DNA of 64,000 bases from RHKX01 sp963784885. GTDB lineage: Bacteria; Actinomycetota; Thermoleophilia; Solirubrobacterales; 70-9. The notes below the pieces were generated by a model, which ran no database searches, had not been told where the DNA came from, and saw nothing but the letters and a program-made list of their open reading frames with translations. Of this stretch, positions 50,097 to 58,104 are shown one piece after another. Both the position numbers and the translations under genes were made by a program. Within the stretch, counting starts at the first letter, position 1. Every line of letters starts with the position of its first letter. The stretch spans positions 124,001 to 188,000 of the forward strand of contig CAWATA010000007.1 of the NCBI GenBank assembly GCA_963784885.1, written 5' to 3'.

Positions 50097-51384
50097 CCAG
50101 CGAAGCGAGCCGGTCGAAGACCTCGCCCGTGTGCGTCAGGTAAGCGCTCGGGTCGAAGATCGTGGCCACGTCGACCTCGAGTCCGGCCTCGGCGACGGCG
50201 GACTCGAGCAGGCCTCGGAAGGGCGTGTGAGTGTCCCAGGCGCGCTGGGCGTTCTCCTGGACGAGGCGGTAGGCGTCGTCGCGGACGAGCCCGGCGTCGA
50301 TCAGCGCGGTCAGCGCCCGCTGGCTGTAGATCGCCCCGTGTGTGAGCTCGAGGTTCTCCCGCATGCGATCTGAGTGGACCGTCATCCCGCTCACGACCCG
50401 GGTCGCGAGGTGCTGCATGTAGTCGAGCCCGATCGTCGCGTCGGGCAGGATCACCCGCTCGGCGCCGGAGTGGGAGATGTCGCGCTCGTGCCAGAGAGCG
50501 ACGTTCTCGATCCCGGCTTGGGCGTAGCCGCGCAGGACTCGGGCGAGGCCGGTGATTCGCTCGGTCGTGATCGGGTTGCGCTTGTGCGGCATCGCCGAGG
50601 AGCCCTTCTGCCCCTTTCCGAACGGCTCCTCGACCTCACGGACCTCGGTCCGCTGGAGGTTGCGGACCTCGGTCGCGAAACGTTCGAGACCGGCGGCGGC
50701 GATCGCGATAGCCGAGAGCAGGTCGGCATGGCGGTCGCGGGGGATGATCTGGGTCGAGGCGTCCTCGACGCCGATCCCGAGCCGCGCCATGACCGCCGCC
50801 TCGACCGACGGCGGCAGCGATGCGTAGGTGCCGACTGCGCCCGAGAGCTTTCCGTACCGCGCCGCGGCGAACGCCCGCTCGAGGCGGCCGACGTTACGGT
50901 CGGCCTCGAACGCGAATCCCGCGAGCCGGAGGCCGAAGCTCGTCGGCTCGGCATGGATCCCGTGGGTCCGGCCGACGCAGACGGTCTCGCGGTGCTCGAA
51001 CGCCCGCTCGACGAGCGCATCGCGGTAGCCGCGTGCCCCGGCGACGAGGATCTCGCCGGCGGCGGCGATCTGCGTCGCCAGCGCCGTGTCGAGAACGTCA
51101 CTCGATGTCAGCCCGTAGTGGATCCAGCGGCCCTCGGGGCCGATCGAGGCCGAGACGACATCGACGAATGCCGCGACGTCGTGGTTGGTGGTCCGCTCCC
51201 GCTCCTCGACCGCCTCGACGGTGAAGCTCGCGCGCTCGCGGCAGGCTGCTGCATCGGCCGCGGGCACGATGCCGGCCTCGGCCAGGGCCTCGGTGACGGC
51301 GAGCTCGACCTCGAGCCAGCCCTCCATCTTGCGCCGCTGGGTCCAGACGGCGCCTATCTCCTCGCGGGTGTAGCGGGGGATCAA
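50092..51384 (-). CDS. purB: Adenylosuccinate lyase
   Basis: 430 residues. IPRYTREEIGAVWTQRRKM at the start, TNHDVAAFVDVVS near 68, HYGLTSSDVLDTALA near 88 and the superfamily signature GSSAMPHKRNPITTERI near 262. Cleaves SAICAR and adenylosuccinate. Its ATG overlaps purE by 4 bases. Its TAA stop is contributed by repeat copy D; the last residues before it (DRLASLG) look normal. Confidence 0.96.
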   Translation of the reverse strand: MIPRYTREEIGAVWTQRRKMEGWLEVELAVTEALAEAGIVPAADAAACRERASFTVEAVEERERTTNHDVAAFVDVVSASIGPEGRWIHYGLTSSDVLDTALATQIAAAGEILVAGARGYRDALVERAFEHRETVCVGRTHGIHAEPTSFGLRLAGFAFEADRNVGRLERAFAAARYGKLSGAVGTYASLPPSVEAAVMARLGIGVEDASTQIIPRDRHADLLSAIAIAAAGLERFATEVRNLQRTEVREVEEPFGKGQKGSSAMPHKRNPITTERITGLARVLRGYAQAGIENVALWHERDISHSGAERVILPDATIGLDYMQHLATRVVSGMTVHSDRMRENLELTHGAIYSQRALTALIDAGLVRDDAYRLVQENAQRAWDTHTPFRGLLESAVAEAGLEVDVATIFDPSAYLTHTGEVFDRLASLG

Positions 51385-51899
51385 AGGCCGATGATCCGGG
51401 CCGCGTAGAGCCCTGCGTTCTTGGCGCCGTCGACCGCCATGCAGGCGACCGGCACGCCGGGGGGCATCTGCGCGACCGCGAGCAGCGCGTCCATCCCGCC
51501 GAGGTTCTTGCCTGAGATCGGGACGCCGATCACCGGCAGGCTCGTGTGGGCGGCGGCGACGCCCGGGAGCGCCGCGCTCATCCCGGCGCCGGCGATGATC
51601 GCCCTCAGTCCCCGCATCTGCGCCGCCTTGCAGTACTCGGCGACGAGGTCGGGAGTGCGGTGGGCGCTCATGACCCGGACCTCGTAGCGGATCCCCGCCT
51701 CCTCGAGGGCCTTGCCGGCGGGCTGCATCTTCGGCTTGTCGTTGGCCGACCCCATGATGATCCCGACGAGCGGCGAGTCGACCTCGATCTCCTCGAAGGC
51801 GGTCTCGACATCGGGCATCGCGACGGGCCCGGGATCCGGCGCCCCCGGCGAGGGCACGTCGGTTCCGGTGGCGGAGGTGGGCGATTCGGCTTCGGTCAT
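51381..51899 (-). CDS. purE: N5-carboxyaminoimidazole ribonucleotide mutase
   Basis: 172 residues. Core starts at VGIIMGSANDKPKMQPA near 46, with MSAHRTPDLVAEYCKAA near 78 and GAGMSAALPGVAAAHTSLPV near 102, all PurE mutase motifs. An acidic/proline-rich N-terminal extension of about 40 residues precedes the core. No purK is present in the window. Overlaps purD and purB by 4 bases each. Confidence 0.95.
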   Translation of the reverse strand: MTEAESPTSATGTDVPSPGAPDPGPVAMPDVETAFEEIEVDSPLVGIIMGSANDKPKMQPAGKALEEAGIRYEVRVMSAHRTPDLVAEYCKAAQMRGLRAIIAGAGMSAALPGVAAAHTSLPVIGVPISGKNLGGMDALLAVAQMPPGVPVACMAVDGAKNAGLYAARIIGL

Positions 51900-53167
51900 C
51901 GGGTCTCCTGGGTTGTTCGCTCGACTGCTCGGGCCGCGATATCGGTGCGGATCTGTCGGCCGCCGAAGGTGATCAGCTCGGCCGCATCGTAAGCCCGCTC
52001 ACGAGCGGTCGCTGCGTCCGGTCCGAGCGCGGTCACGTTCAGCACCCGCCCGCCCGCCGTGACGAGCCTGCCGTTCTCGATCGCGGTCCCGGCATGGGTG
52101 ATCTCGGCGCCGGTCGCCGCGGCCGCCGCAACACCCTCGATCACGTCGCCCTTCGACGAGCTCTCCGGGTAGCCCCGCGAGGCGAGGACGAGAGTCACGG
52201 CCCAGTCGGAGGTGAACTCGGCGCTGACGCCGGCGAGCCCGCCCGGCTCGCGGGCGGCAGTGCAGAGGTCGACGAGATCGGACCGGAGCCGCGGCAGGAC
52301 CGCCTGCGTCTCGGGATCGCCGAACCGGCAGTTGAACTCGAGCACCTTCGGACCGCCGGCGGTGAGCATCAGCCCGGCGTAGAGGACGCCGCGGAACGGG
52401 ATGCCGCGCTCGGCCATCAGCGAGACGATCGGCTCGTGCACCTCGGCGACGGTCCGGGCAACGGCGTCGGCGTCGATCCCGGGGACCGGCGAGTAACTGC
52501 CCATGCCGCCGGTGTTCGGCCCCCGATCTCCGTCGAAGATCCGCTTGTAGTCCTGCGCGGGGGCCAGCGGCACCACGTTGGCGCCGTCGCAGAGGGCGAG
52601 CATCGAGAGCTCTTCGCCCTCGAGGAACTCCTCGATCAGGACCTGTGTGGCGCCGAAGCGCTGCTCGGTGAAGAACGCCTCGGCTGCCGCCGTGGCCTCG
52701 GCGCGATCGGCGGCGATGATCACGCCCTTGCCCGCCGCGAGACCGTCGGCCTTGAGCACGACCGGGTAGGCGCAGTCGGCGAGATGGGAGAGGGCCTGCT
52801 CCCTCGACGTCGCCAGGTGGTGCTCGGCCGTCGGGACGCCCGCGTCGCGCATCGCCTCCTTGGCGTAGAGCTTCGAGCCCTCGAGGCGCGCGGCGTCGCC
52901 GCTCGGGCCGAACGCGGCGATCCCGGCCGCCTCGAGCTCGTCCGCGAGGCCGGCGACGAGCGGGACCTCCGGTCCGATGACGACGAGGTCGGCACCGATC
53001 CCACGAGCGGCATCGACGACCCCGGAGGGCGCCTCGAGCAGCTCGGCGTCGGCGGCGATCCCGGCGTTCCCGGGGCTGCAGAACAGCTCCGGGGCGTGCG
53101 CGGAGCGCGACAGCGCCCGGACGATCGCGTGCTCACGGCCGCCACCCCCGACGACCAGGATCCTCAT
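51896..53167 (-). CDS. purD: Phosphoribosylamine-glycine ligase
   Basis: 423 residues, ATP-grasp. ILVVGGGGREHAIVRALSRS at the N-terminus, VVLKADGLAAGKGVIIA near 137, FRGVLYAGLM near 255 and LEFNCRFGDPETQAVLPRL near 272. Makes GAR. First purine gene of the minus-strand purD-purE-purB run; the GYD gene lies 31 bases upstream. Confidence 0.96.
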   Translation of the reverse strand: MRILVVGGGGREHAIVRALSRSAHAPELFCSPGNAGIAADAELLEAPSGVVDAARGIGADLVVIGPEVPLVAGLADELEAAGIAAFGPSGDAARLEGSKLYAKEAMRDAGVPTAEHHLATSREQALSHLADCAYPVVLKADGLAAGKGVIIAADRAEATAAAEAFFTEQRFGATQVLIEEFLEGEELSMLALCDGANVVPLAPAQDYKRIFDGDRGPNTGGMGSYSPVPGIDADAVARTVAEVHEPIVSLMAERGIPFRGVLYAGLMLTAGGPKVLEFNCRFGDPETQAVLPRLRSDLVDLCTAAREPGGLAGVSAEFTSDWAVTLVLASRGYPESSSKGDVIEGVAAAAATGAEITHAGTAIENGRLVTAGGRVLNVTALGPDAATARERAYDAAELITFGGRQIRTDIAARAVERTTQETR

Positions 53168-53198
53168 CGCGCCGCCTCCGGCTCGCGGGGGAGACCGC

Positions 53199-53480
53199 TC
53201 ACAGAGACCCGGCGAAGTCCTCGCTCGGGATCGCGGCGAGCGTCTCGTTGACGGTCGTGCCCCGGGAGCCGAGCTCGATCGACGCCTTCGCCATGGCCTC
53301 GGGCGTATCCGCCTCGACGACGCTGACGAAGTCGTAGCGACCCAGGGTCGCCCACTGGTGATGAACCTTGAGACCGATCTGCTCCATCTCGTGGTTCACC
53401 TCAGCGATCCGGTCGGGGTTGTTCTTGATGGTCTTGACGCCCTCGCTGGTCAGCTTGGTCAACAGGATGAAATGGGCCAA
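53199..53480 (-). CDS. GYD-domain protein
   Basis: 93 residues. The sequence FILLTKLTSEGVKTIKNNPD at the start and GRYDFVSVVEADTPEAMAKA in the middle match the small GYD family (ferredoxin-like fold), often found near metabolic operons. GGAGGAGAGAACG precedes the ATG, a good ribosome site. Just upstream of purD and possibly co-transcribed. Function unknown. Confidence 0.82.
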   Translation of the reverse strand: MAHFILLTKLTSEGVKTIKNNPDRIAEVNHEMEQIGLKVHHQWATLGRYDFVSVVEADTPEAMAKASIELGSRGTTVNETLAAIPSEDFAGSL

Positions 53481-53575
53481 CGTTCTCTCCTCCTCGTCGT
53501 TGCGGTCTGTCGATGCCTTGCGGCATTTCTCTCACGTCCGTCGTTCCGCTGCAAGCTCGTCTCTCCCACAGGCGT

Positions 53576-54217
53576 TCAGCCGGGCCTGCGGGCGCTGCCG
53601 ACGATCAGCGGCCGCACGATCGGCGCCGCCTTCGGGATCCGGTCGTGCTCGACCGCCTCGACCTCGAGCGGCGAGGCGGCGATCGCCGCCAGCGTGTCGC
53701 GATTGCAGCGGCAGCCGTGCCCGACGAACTTCCACGGGCGCGCGAGGCGATCCTGCCAGCGAGCCGTCTTCGGGTCGTCGGAGCGGACGTGCTCGGCGAA
53801 CAGCAACCGCCCGCCGGGCCGGAGCACGCGCGCGACCTCCGCGAGCGTGGCCGGGACGTCGTCGACGGTGCAGAGGACGAGGGTCGAGACGACGGTGTCG
53901 GCGGAGCCGTCGGGCAGCGGCAGCCGATCGGCCGGGGTCTCGATCACGGTGGCGCCCGCTCCCGCGCGCTCGCGGAGCTGCCTGGCCATCGGCGGGAACG
54001 GCTCGGTCAGGATCAGCTCGTCGACCGCCTCTGGGTAGTGCGCGAAGTTGAGGCCGGTCCCGGCGCCGAGCTCGACGGTGCGGCCGCGCGCTTCTGCGAT
54101 CAGCGCGTGGCGCCGCTCCCGCATCCCCGCCTCCTCGCTGTCGGCGAGAGCGCGCTCGTAGACGGCCGCGAACAGCCTGCCCCAGGTGGCGTCGTAGGCG
54201 CGGCGACCGAGGCCCAT
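53576..54217 (-). CDS. Class I SAM-dependent methyltransferase
   Basis: 213 residues from ATG 54217. TVELGAGTGLNFAHYPEAVD near 47 is motif I; LILTEPFPPM and VVSTLVLCTVDDVPATLAEV near 110 follow. The C-terminal HGCRCNRDTLAAI is typical of the Methyltransf_11 group with a late cysteine pair. ATG shares one base with the SRPBCC stop. Member of the glycosyltransferase - SRPBCC - methyltransferase run; lipid or small-molecule substrate likely. Confidence 0.82.
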   Translation of the reverse strand: MGLGRRAYDATWGRLFAAVYERALADSEEAGMRERRHALIAEARGRTVELGAGTGLNFAHYPEAVDELILTEPFPPMARQLRERAGAGATVIETPADRLPLPDGSADTVVSTLVLCTVDDVPATLAEVARVLRPGGRLLFAEHVRSDDPKTARWQDRLARPWKFVGHGCRCNRDTLAAIAASPLEVEAVEHDRIPKAAPIVRPLIVGSARRPG

Positions 54218-54678
54218 CAGCCCGCTCCGAGCAGCGCCGGGATCGAGTCTCGGCGGTAGTCGAAGATCCGGGTCAGGTCGCGGCGCACGAGCAGGTGCTC
54301 GGCGAGCGTGCCGAGCGGACCGAACCGGTGGGCGTAGCGCACCAGGTCGACCATCCGGGTCCGGCCGGCGCCGACCGCCTCGAAGGTGTGGGTGTGGTGC
54401 CAGAGCGCGTAGGGGCCGCGGAGTTGCCGGTCGACGAAGCCGAGCGGCGGGTCCCATTCCTCGATCCGCGTCAGCCAGGAGACGCCGAGGCCGTGCAGTC
54501 GCAGCCGGTAGCGGATCAGCGTCCCCTTGCGGACGTCGACCGGGGCCGTGCCGGCGATCCGGAACTTGAGCAGGGGCGGGGTGATCGCCTCCAGGTTCTC
54601 GGCCCGCGAGAAGAACTCGAACGCCCGCTCGACCGGCACGTCGAGGATCTGCTCGCGGCGGAGGACGCGCTCCCTCAT
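54217..54678 (-). CDS. SRPBCC family protein (cyclase/dehydrase-like)
   Basis: 153 residues. VLRREQILDVPVERAFEFFS at the start, ENLEAITPPLLKFRI near 32, IRYRLRLHGLGVSWLTRIEE near 55 and WHHTHTFEAVGAGRTRMVD near 93 are the strand-helix pattern of the ligand-binding SRPBCC domain seen beside sugar-nucleotide epimerases. Start overlaps the glycosyltransferase by 4 bases. Ligand unknown. Confidence 0.82.
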   Translation of the reverse strand: MRERVLRREQILDVPVERAFEFFSRAENLEAITPPLLKFRIAGTAPVDVRKGTLIRYRLRLHGLGVSWLTRIEEWDPPLGFVDRQLRGPYALWHHTHTFEAVGAGRTRMVDLVRYAHRFGPLGTLAEHLLVRRDLTRIFDYRRDSIPALLGAG

Positions 54679-55886
54679 CCGCCCCGATCCTCCGCGATCA
54701 GCGCGGCGAGGTCGTCCCTCGTCCGCTCCCAGCTCAGCTCCTCGCGACGGCGCCGGGCCCCGGCGGCGAGTTCGCTCCGGAGTTCGGGATCGGCGATCCG
54801 CTCCAGTGCCGCGGTCAGCGCCGGGACGTCGGGGGCGAAGGCGGGGATGCCCGACCGCGGCGCCACCCCGTCCGGGACGCCGGGGACGAGCAAGCCGTTG
54901 CCTTCGTCGACCACCACCTCGTTCATCGGTGGATTGTCGTTGGTCAGGATCGGGACGCCGAGCGCGGTCGCCTCGAACAGGTGCAGCCCGAGGCCCTCCC
55001 AGCGGCTCGGGGCGAGGCAGACGTCGGCGGTTGCGAACATCCGCAGGTACTCGTCGGTCGGCAGATCGGCGGTGATCACCGCGATCCGCCGGTCGCGGCG
55101 GCCGAGCCGGGACCCGCCGCGGATCATCCGCCCGACCTGCTTCTTCTGGCGCTCGACCTGAGCCTTGAGCACGAGCCGGAGCCGCGGGTCGCGGGTCGCC
55201 CGGAAGGCGGCGATCGTCTGCGCGAGCGGCTTGCGCTTGGACATGAACCCGCCCGGGAAGAGGCAGGAAACCACCCCGGCGGAATCCTCCGCTGCGCGTC
55301 CGGTTCCGCCGGTCGGCGCGGTGGTACCGGACGGGATGACATGTGTGTTGCCCCCAGCCGCAGGCACCGCTGTGCGTCCGGCGGTCTCCAGCTCCTTCGC
55401 CAGGTTGACCAGGTCCGGGTAGCAGCCCCAGTGGACCCTCGGGGTCTCGATTCCGAGATCCGCGTAGCGCTCCTGCTCGCAGGCGGTCAGCGAGTAGATC
55501 CGGTCGAAGGCGCGGCCGGCGGGCTCGACGTGCTCGGCCGAGAAGTGCTCCCAGACGAAGCGGCCGATCGTGCGGACGCCGGAGCCACGGAGCCCGGCGA
55601 TCTCGTCGAACTGGTAGTTCTGGTCGAAGAGGACGAGGTCGGGCCGCGTCGCCTCCGCCCAGGCGAGGTACTCGTCGCCGGGGATCAGGTAGTCGCTCGC
55701 CGCGGTCACGCGCTCCTGCTCCCAGACGCCCTCGGTGTCGACCCAGCCGGGCCTGATGTTCGTCTTCCGCGTCGGCCGAGCCAGCACGTGGGTCTCGTGT
55801 CCGAGCCCGTCGAGGGTCGCGCGGATCTGGCGGGCGACCACGGCCTGCCCGCGGTTGAACCAGTAGGCGACGATCCCGATCCGCAT
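54675..55886 (-). CDS. GT4-like glycosyltransferase with in-frame repeat insertion
   Basis: 403 residues from ATG 55886 (RIGIVAYWFNRGQAVVARQI). It is 30-45 residues longer than paralogues. The extra segment lies between PDLVNLAKEL and CLFPGGFMSKRKP and is the translation of repeat copy C (HVIPSGTTAPTGGTGRAAED). The donor-site SRWEGLGLHLFEATALG and PPMNEVVVDEGNGLL are intact, so the insertion is in a surface loop between the two Rossmann domains and is tolerated. Open frame upstream of 55886 is antisense to the next gene and not used. Confidence 0.86.
   Translation of the reverse strand: MRIGIVAYWFNRGQAVVARQIRATLDGLGHETHVLARPTRKTNIRPGWVDTEGVWEQERVTAASDYLIPGDEYLAWAEATRPDLVLFDQNYQFDEIAGLRGSGVRTIGRFVWEHFSAEHVEPAGRAFDRIYSLTACEQERYADLGIETPRVHWGCYPDLVNLAKELETAGRTAVPAAGGNTHVIPSGTTAPTGGTGRAAEDSAGVVSCLFPGGFMSKRKPLAQTIAAFRATRDPRLRLVLKAQVERQKKQVGRMIRGGSRLGRRDRRIAVITADLPTDEYLRMFATADVCLAPSRWEGLGLHLFEATALGVPILTNDNPPMNEVVVDEGNGLLVPGVPDGVAPRSGIPAFAPDVPALTAALERIADPELRSELAAGARRRREELSWERTRDDLAALIAEDRGG
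55270..55370 (+). repeat. Dispersed hairpin repeat, copy C (in frame in a glycosyltransferase gene)
   Basis: Perfect 9-bp arms CCGGCGGAA (55276-55284) and TTCCGCCGG (55304-55312) around loop TCCTCCGCTGCGCGTCCGG. Distal part GACGGGATGACATGTGTG then CCCCCAGCCG. Inserted at the same codon boundary as B1 in the paralogous gene. Confidence 0.9.
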
Positions 55887-55964
55887 TGCGGCGAACCCTT
55901 GCACGACCGCAACCGGCTCGCCGTCGCGGCAGGGATGCGAGCCTGAGGAACGAAGGGCCGACTG

Positions 55965-56939
55965 ATGCCGATCACGCGAGGAACGATGCCGCTCGCGGCC
56001 GCGCTGCTCGCGGCGCTCCTCGCGCTGCCCGCGACTGCCGCGGCCTCCGCCCGCCCCGAGCCCCCGTCGGCGGCGTCCTTCGAGCGCTCGACCCGGGAGC
56101 TGCTGAGCAGCGGCGATCTCGGTTCCGCGCCGGCGGCACGAAGCGGAGGGATCGGCGCCGGCTCCGACCCCCGCGTCGCCGGTGGGTTGTTCCCCCGCAA
56201 ACGGCTGCTGACGCTGTACGGCGCGCCGCAGCTCACCGGCACGATCCTCGGCAAGCTGAGCCCGCGCGCCGCCGCGCGCAAGGCGGTCAGACAGGCGCGG
56301 CCGTACGCCCGGATCGGTAACCGCCGGGTGATTCCCGGCTTCGACCTGATCGCCGTGGTGGCGAACTCGACCGCGGGCCCTGACGGCAAGTACCGGACCC
56401 GTCAGCCGGGCAAGCTGATCCGCTCCTACCTCAAAGCCGCCCGCTCGATCGGCGGTCGCCTCGTGCTCGACATCCAGCCGGGACGAGCCCGGGCCGGGGA
56501 CGAGGTCGAGGCTCTCGCCAAGTGGATCGACGAGCCCGACGTCGACGTTTCGATCGACCCCGAGTGGGACGTCGGCCCGCACGGCGTCCCGGGCCGGAGC
56601 CGGGGCCGGATCAAGGCGAAGGAGATCAACGCGATCTCGAAGCGGCTGCAGCGGATCATCGACGAGGGCGAGCTGCCCCCGAAGGCCCTCGTGATCCATC
56701 AGTTCCACGACGGTTCGGTCCGCAGGCGCGGCGACATCGTCCAGCGCCGCGACGTCGACGTGACCCTGAACTTCGACGGGATCGGCAGCCCGGCCGCCAA
56801 GGAGGCCGGCTATCGCGAACTGAGCCGGCGGGCGCTGTTCAACGGCTTCTCGATCTTCTACTCGCTCGACACGAAGGTGATGAGCCCTCGCTCGGTCCTC
56901 GGGCTGAGTCCCGAGGTGAACTTCCTGCTCTTCCAGTAG
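55965..56939 (+). CDS. Secreted protein of unknown function
   Basis: 324 residues. Signal peptide (MPLAAALLAALLALPATAAA, cleavage near ASA). The mature part from about 80 reads like an alpha/beta barrel: LLTLYGAPQ, VIPGFDLIAVVANS, GGRLVLDIQPGRA near 165 with acidic residues, VDVSIDPEWDVGPHG near 190, and ALVIHQFHDGSVRRRGDI near 250. Such strand-end Asp/Glu pairs suggest a glycosidase-like or hydrolase active site, but I recognise no named family. Followed by a strong palindromic terminator. Confidence 0.7.
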   Translation: MPITRGTMPLAAALLAALLALPATAAASARPEPPSAASFERSTRELLSSGDLGSAPAARSGGIGAGSDPRVAGGLFPRKRLLTLYGAPQLTGTILGKLSPRAAARKAVRQARPYARIGNRRVIPGFDLIAVVANSTAGPDGKYRTRQPGKLIRSYLKAARSIGGRLVLDIQPGRARAGDEVEALAKWIDEPDVDVSIDPEWDVGPHGVPGRSRGRIKAKEINAISKRLQRIIDEGELPPKALVIHQFHDGSVRRRGDIVQRRDVDVTLNFDGIGSPAAKEAGYRELSRRALFNGFSIFYSLDTKVMSPRSVLGLSPEVNFLLFQ

Positions 56940-56953
56940 CCCCCGATCGCCCG

Positions 56954-56981
56954 GCCTCGGTCCGCGATCGCGGACCGAGGC
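56954..56981. terminator. 28-bp perfect palindrome, probable terminator
   Basis: GCCTCGGTCCGCGA followed by its exact reverse complement, 14 bases past the stop of the secreted-protein gene. It forms a 12-bp stem with a GATC loop; no T-tract. It also precedes the next gene's putative -10 by 3 bases. Confidence 0.6.
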
Positions 56982-56984
56982 GGC

Positions 56985-56990
56985 TATCGT
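56985..56990 (+). promoter_or_regulatory. Putative -10 hexamer (leaderless start)
   Basis: TATCGT ends 7 bases before the GTG at 56998, which has no Shine-Dalgarno sequence. Confidence 0.35.
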
Positions 56991-56997
56991 CATCGGC

Positions 56998-58104
56998 GTG
57001 TCGTCGCGGATCGTTCTCTTCGGAGCCACCGGCTACACCGGCCGCCTGACCGCCGCTGCGCTTCGGGACGCCGGCGCGGCGCCCGTGCTCGCCGGACGAA
57101 ATCGGGCCTCGCTCGAGATCCTCGCCGAGGAGCTCGGCGGAAAGCTCGAAACGCGGGTGGCCGACGTGGCCGATCCGGCTTCGGTGCGCTCCCTGCTCGA
57201 GGGTGGGGAGGTCCTGATCAGCACGGTCGGCCCGTTCGCCCGCTGGGGCGCGCCGGCGGTCGAGGCGGCCATCGACGCGCAGGCCGCCGCCTACTTGGAC
57301 TCGACCGGCGAGCCCCCGTTCATCCGCCGGGTGTTCGAGGAGTGGGGCCCGGCCGCCGCCGAGGCCGGGGTGCCGCTGCTGACGGCGCTCGGCTACGACT
57401 GGGCGCCCGGCAACCTGGCCGGTGCCATCGCCGTCGACGAGGCGGGTCCGGAGGCGCGGCGCGTCGAGATCGGCTACTTCGTCACCGGCAGCGGGATGGG
57501 CGGGATGAGCGGCGGTACCCGCGCCTCCACCGCCGGGGTGATGCTCGAACCCGGATTCGCATTCCGCGGTGGCCGGATCGTCACCGAGCCCGCCGGTCGC
57601 CACGTCGCCACCTTCAATGTCCGCGGCCGCGACAAGCAGGCGGTGTCGGTCGGATCCTCCGAGCACTTCACCCTCCCCGCGCTGGATCCCGGGCTGACCG
57701 ACGTCGAGGTCTACCTCGGCTGGTTCGGAGCGATGTCCCGCCCAATGCAGGTCGGCTCGATCGGCCTCGCGGCGATCGGCCGGATCGGCCCGCTGAAGCG
57801 AGGCCTCGCCGGTCTGACCCGGCGCTTCGTCAAGGGCTCGACCGGCGGCCCGAGCGAAGCCGAGCGGGCGACCGGCGGCTCCTGGGTCATCGCCCGCGCC
57901 TACGACGGCGACGGCGAGCGGCTCTCGGAGGTGACGCTGAGCGGGGTCGACGGATACACCTTCACCGCGAAGTTCCTCGCCTGGGCGGCGATCAGGGCAG
58001 CCGGCTCCGGCGTCGGCGGGCGCGGTGCGCTCGGACCGGCAACCGCCTTCGGGCTCGCCGAGTTCGAGAGCGGAGTCGCGACCGCCGGCATCGAACGCGC
58101 TTGA
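56998..58104 (+). CDS. Saccharopine dehydrogenase-like NAD(P)-binding reductase (trans-enoyl-reductase type)
   Basis: 368 residues. IVLFGATGYTGRLTAAALRD near 5 is the Rossmann loop; STVGPFARWGAPAVEAAID near 77 and YLDSTGEPPFIRRVFEEW near 98 match the saccharopine-dehydrogenase NADP family whose mycobacterial members act as trans-acting enoyl reductases on polyketide lipids. The substrate here is unknown. It overlaps the next gene by 4 bases (TTGA). Confidence 0.82.
   Translation: MSSRIVLFGATGYTGRLTAAALRDAGAAPVLAGRNRASLEILAEELGGKLETRVADVADPASVRSLLEGGEVLISTVGPFARWGAPAVEAAIDAQAAAYLDSTGEPPFIRRVFEEWGPAAAEAGVPLLTALGYDWAPGNLAGAIAVDEAGPEARRVEIGYFVTGSGMGGMSGGTRASTAGVMLEPGFAFRGGRIVTEPAGRHVATFNVRGRDKQAVSVGSSEHFTLPALDPGLTDVEVYLGWFGAMSRPMQVGSIGLAAIGRIGPLKRGLAGLTRRFVKGSTGGPSEAERATGGSWVIARAYDGDGERLSEVTLSGVDGYTFTAKFLAWAAIRAAGSGVGGRGALGPATAFGLAEFESGVATAGIERA

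Noticed and set aside
16685..55370. CRISPR array
   Set aside because: The repeats are scattered tens of kilobases apart, differ in orientation, and have no regular spacers.
54675..57029. 784-codon minus-strand frame that extends the glycosyltransferase upstream
   Set aside because: The part beyond 55886 is antisense to a signal-peptide-bearing plus-strand gene; the ATG at 55886 matches the paralogues' start.
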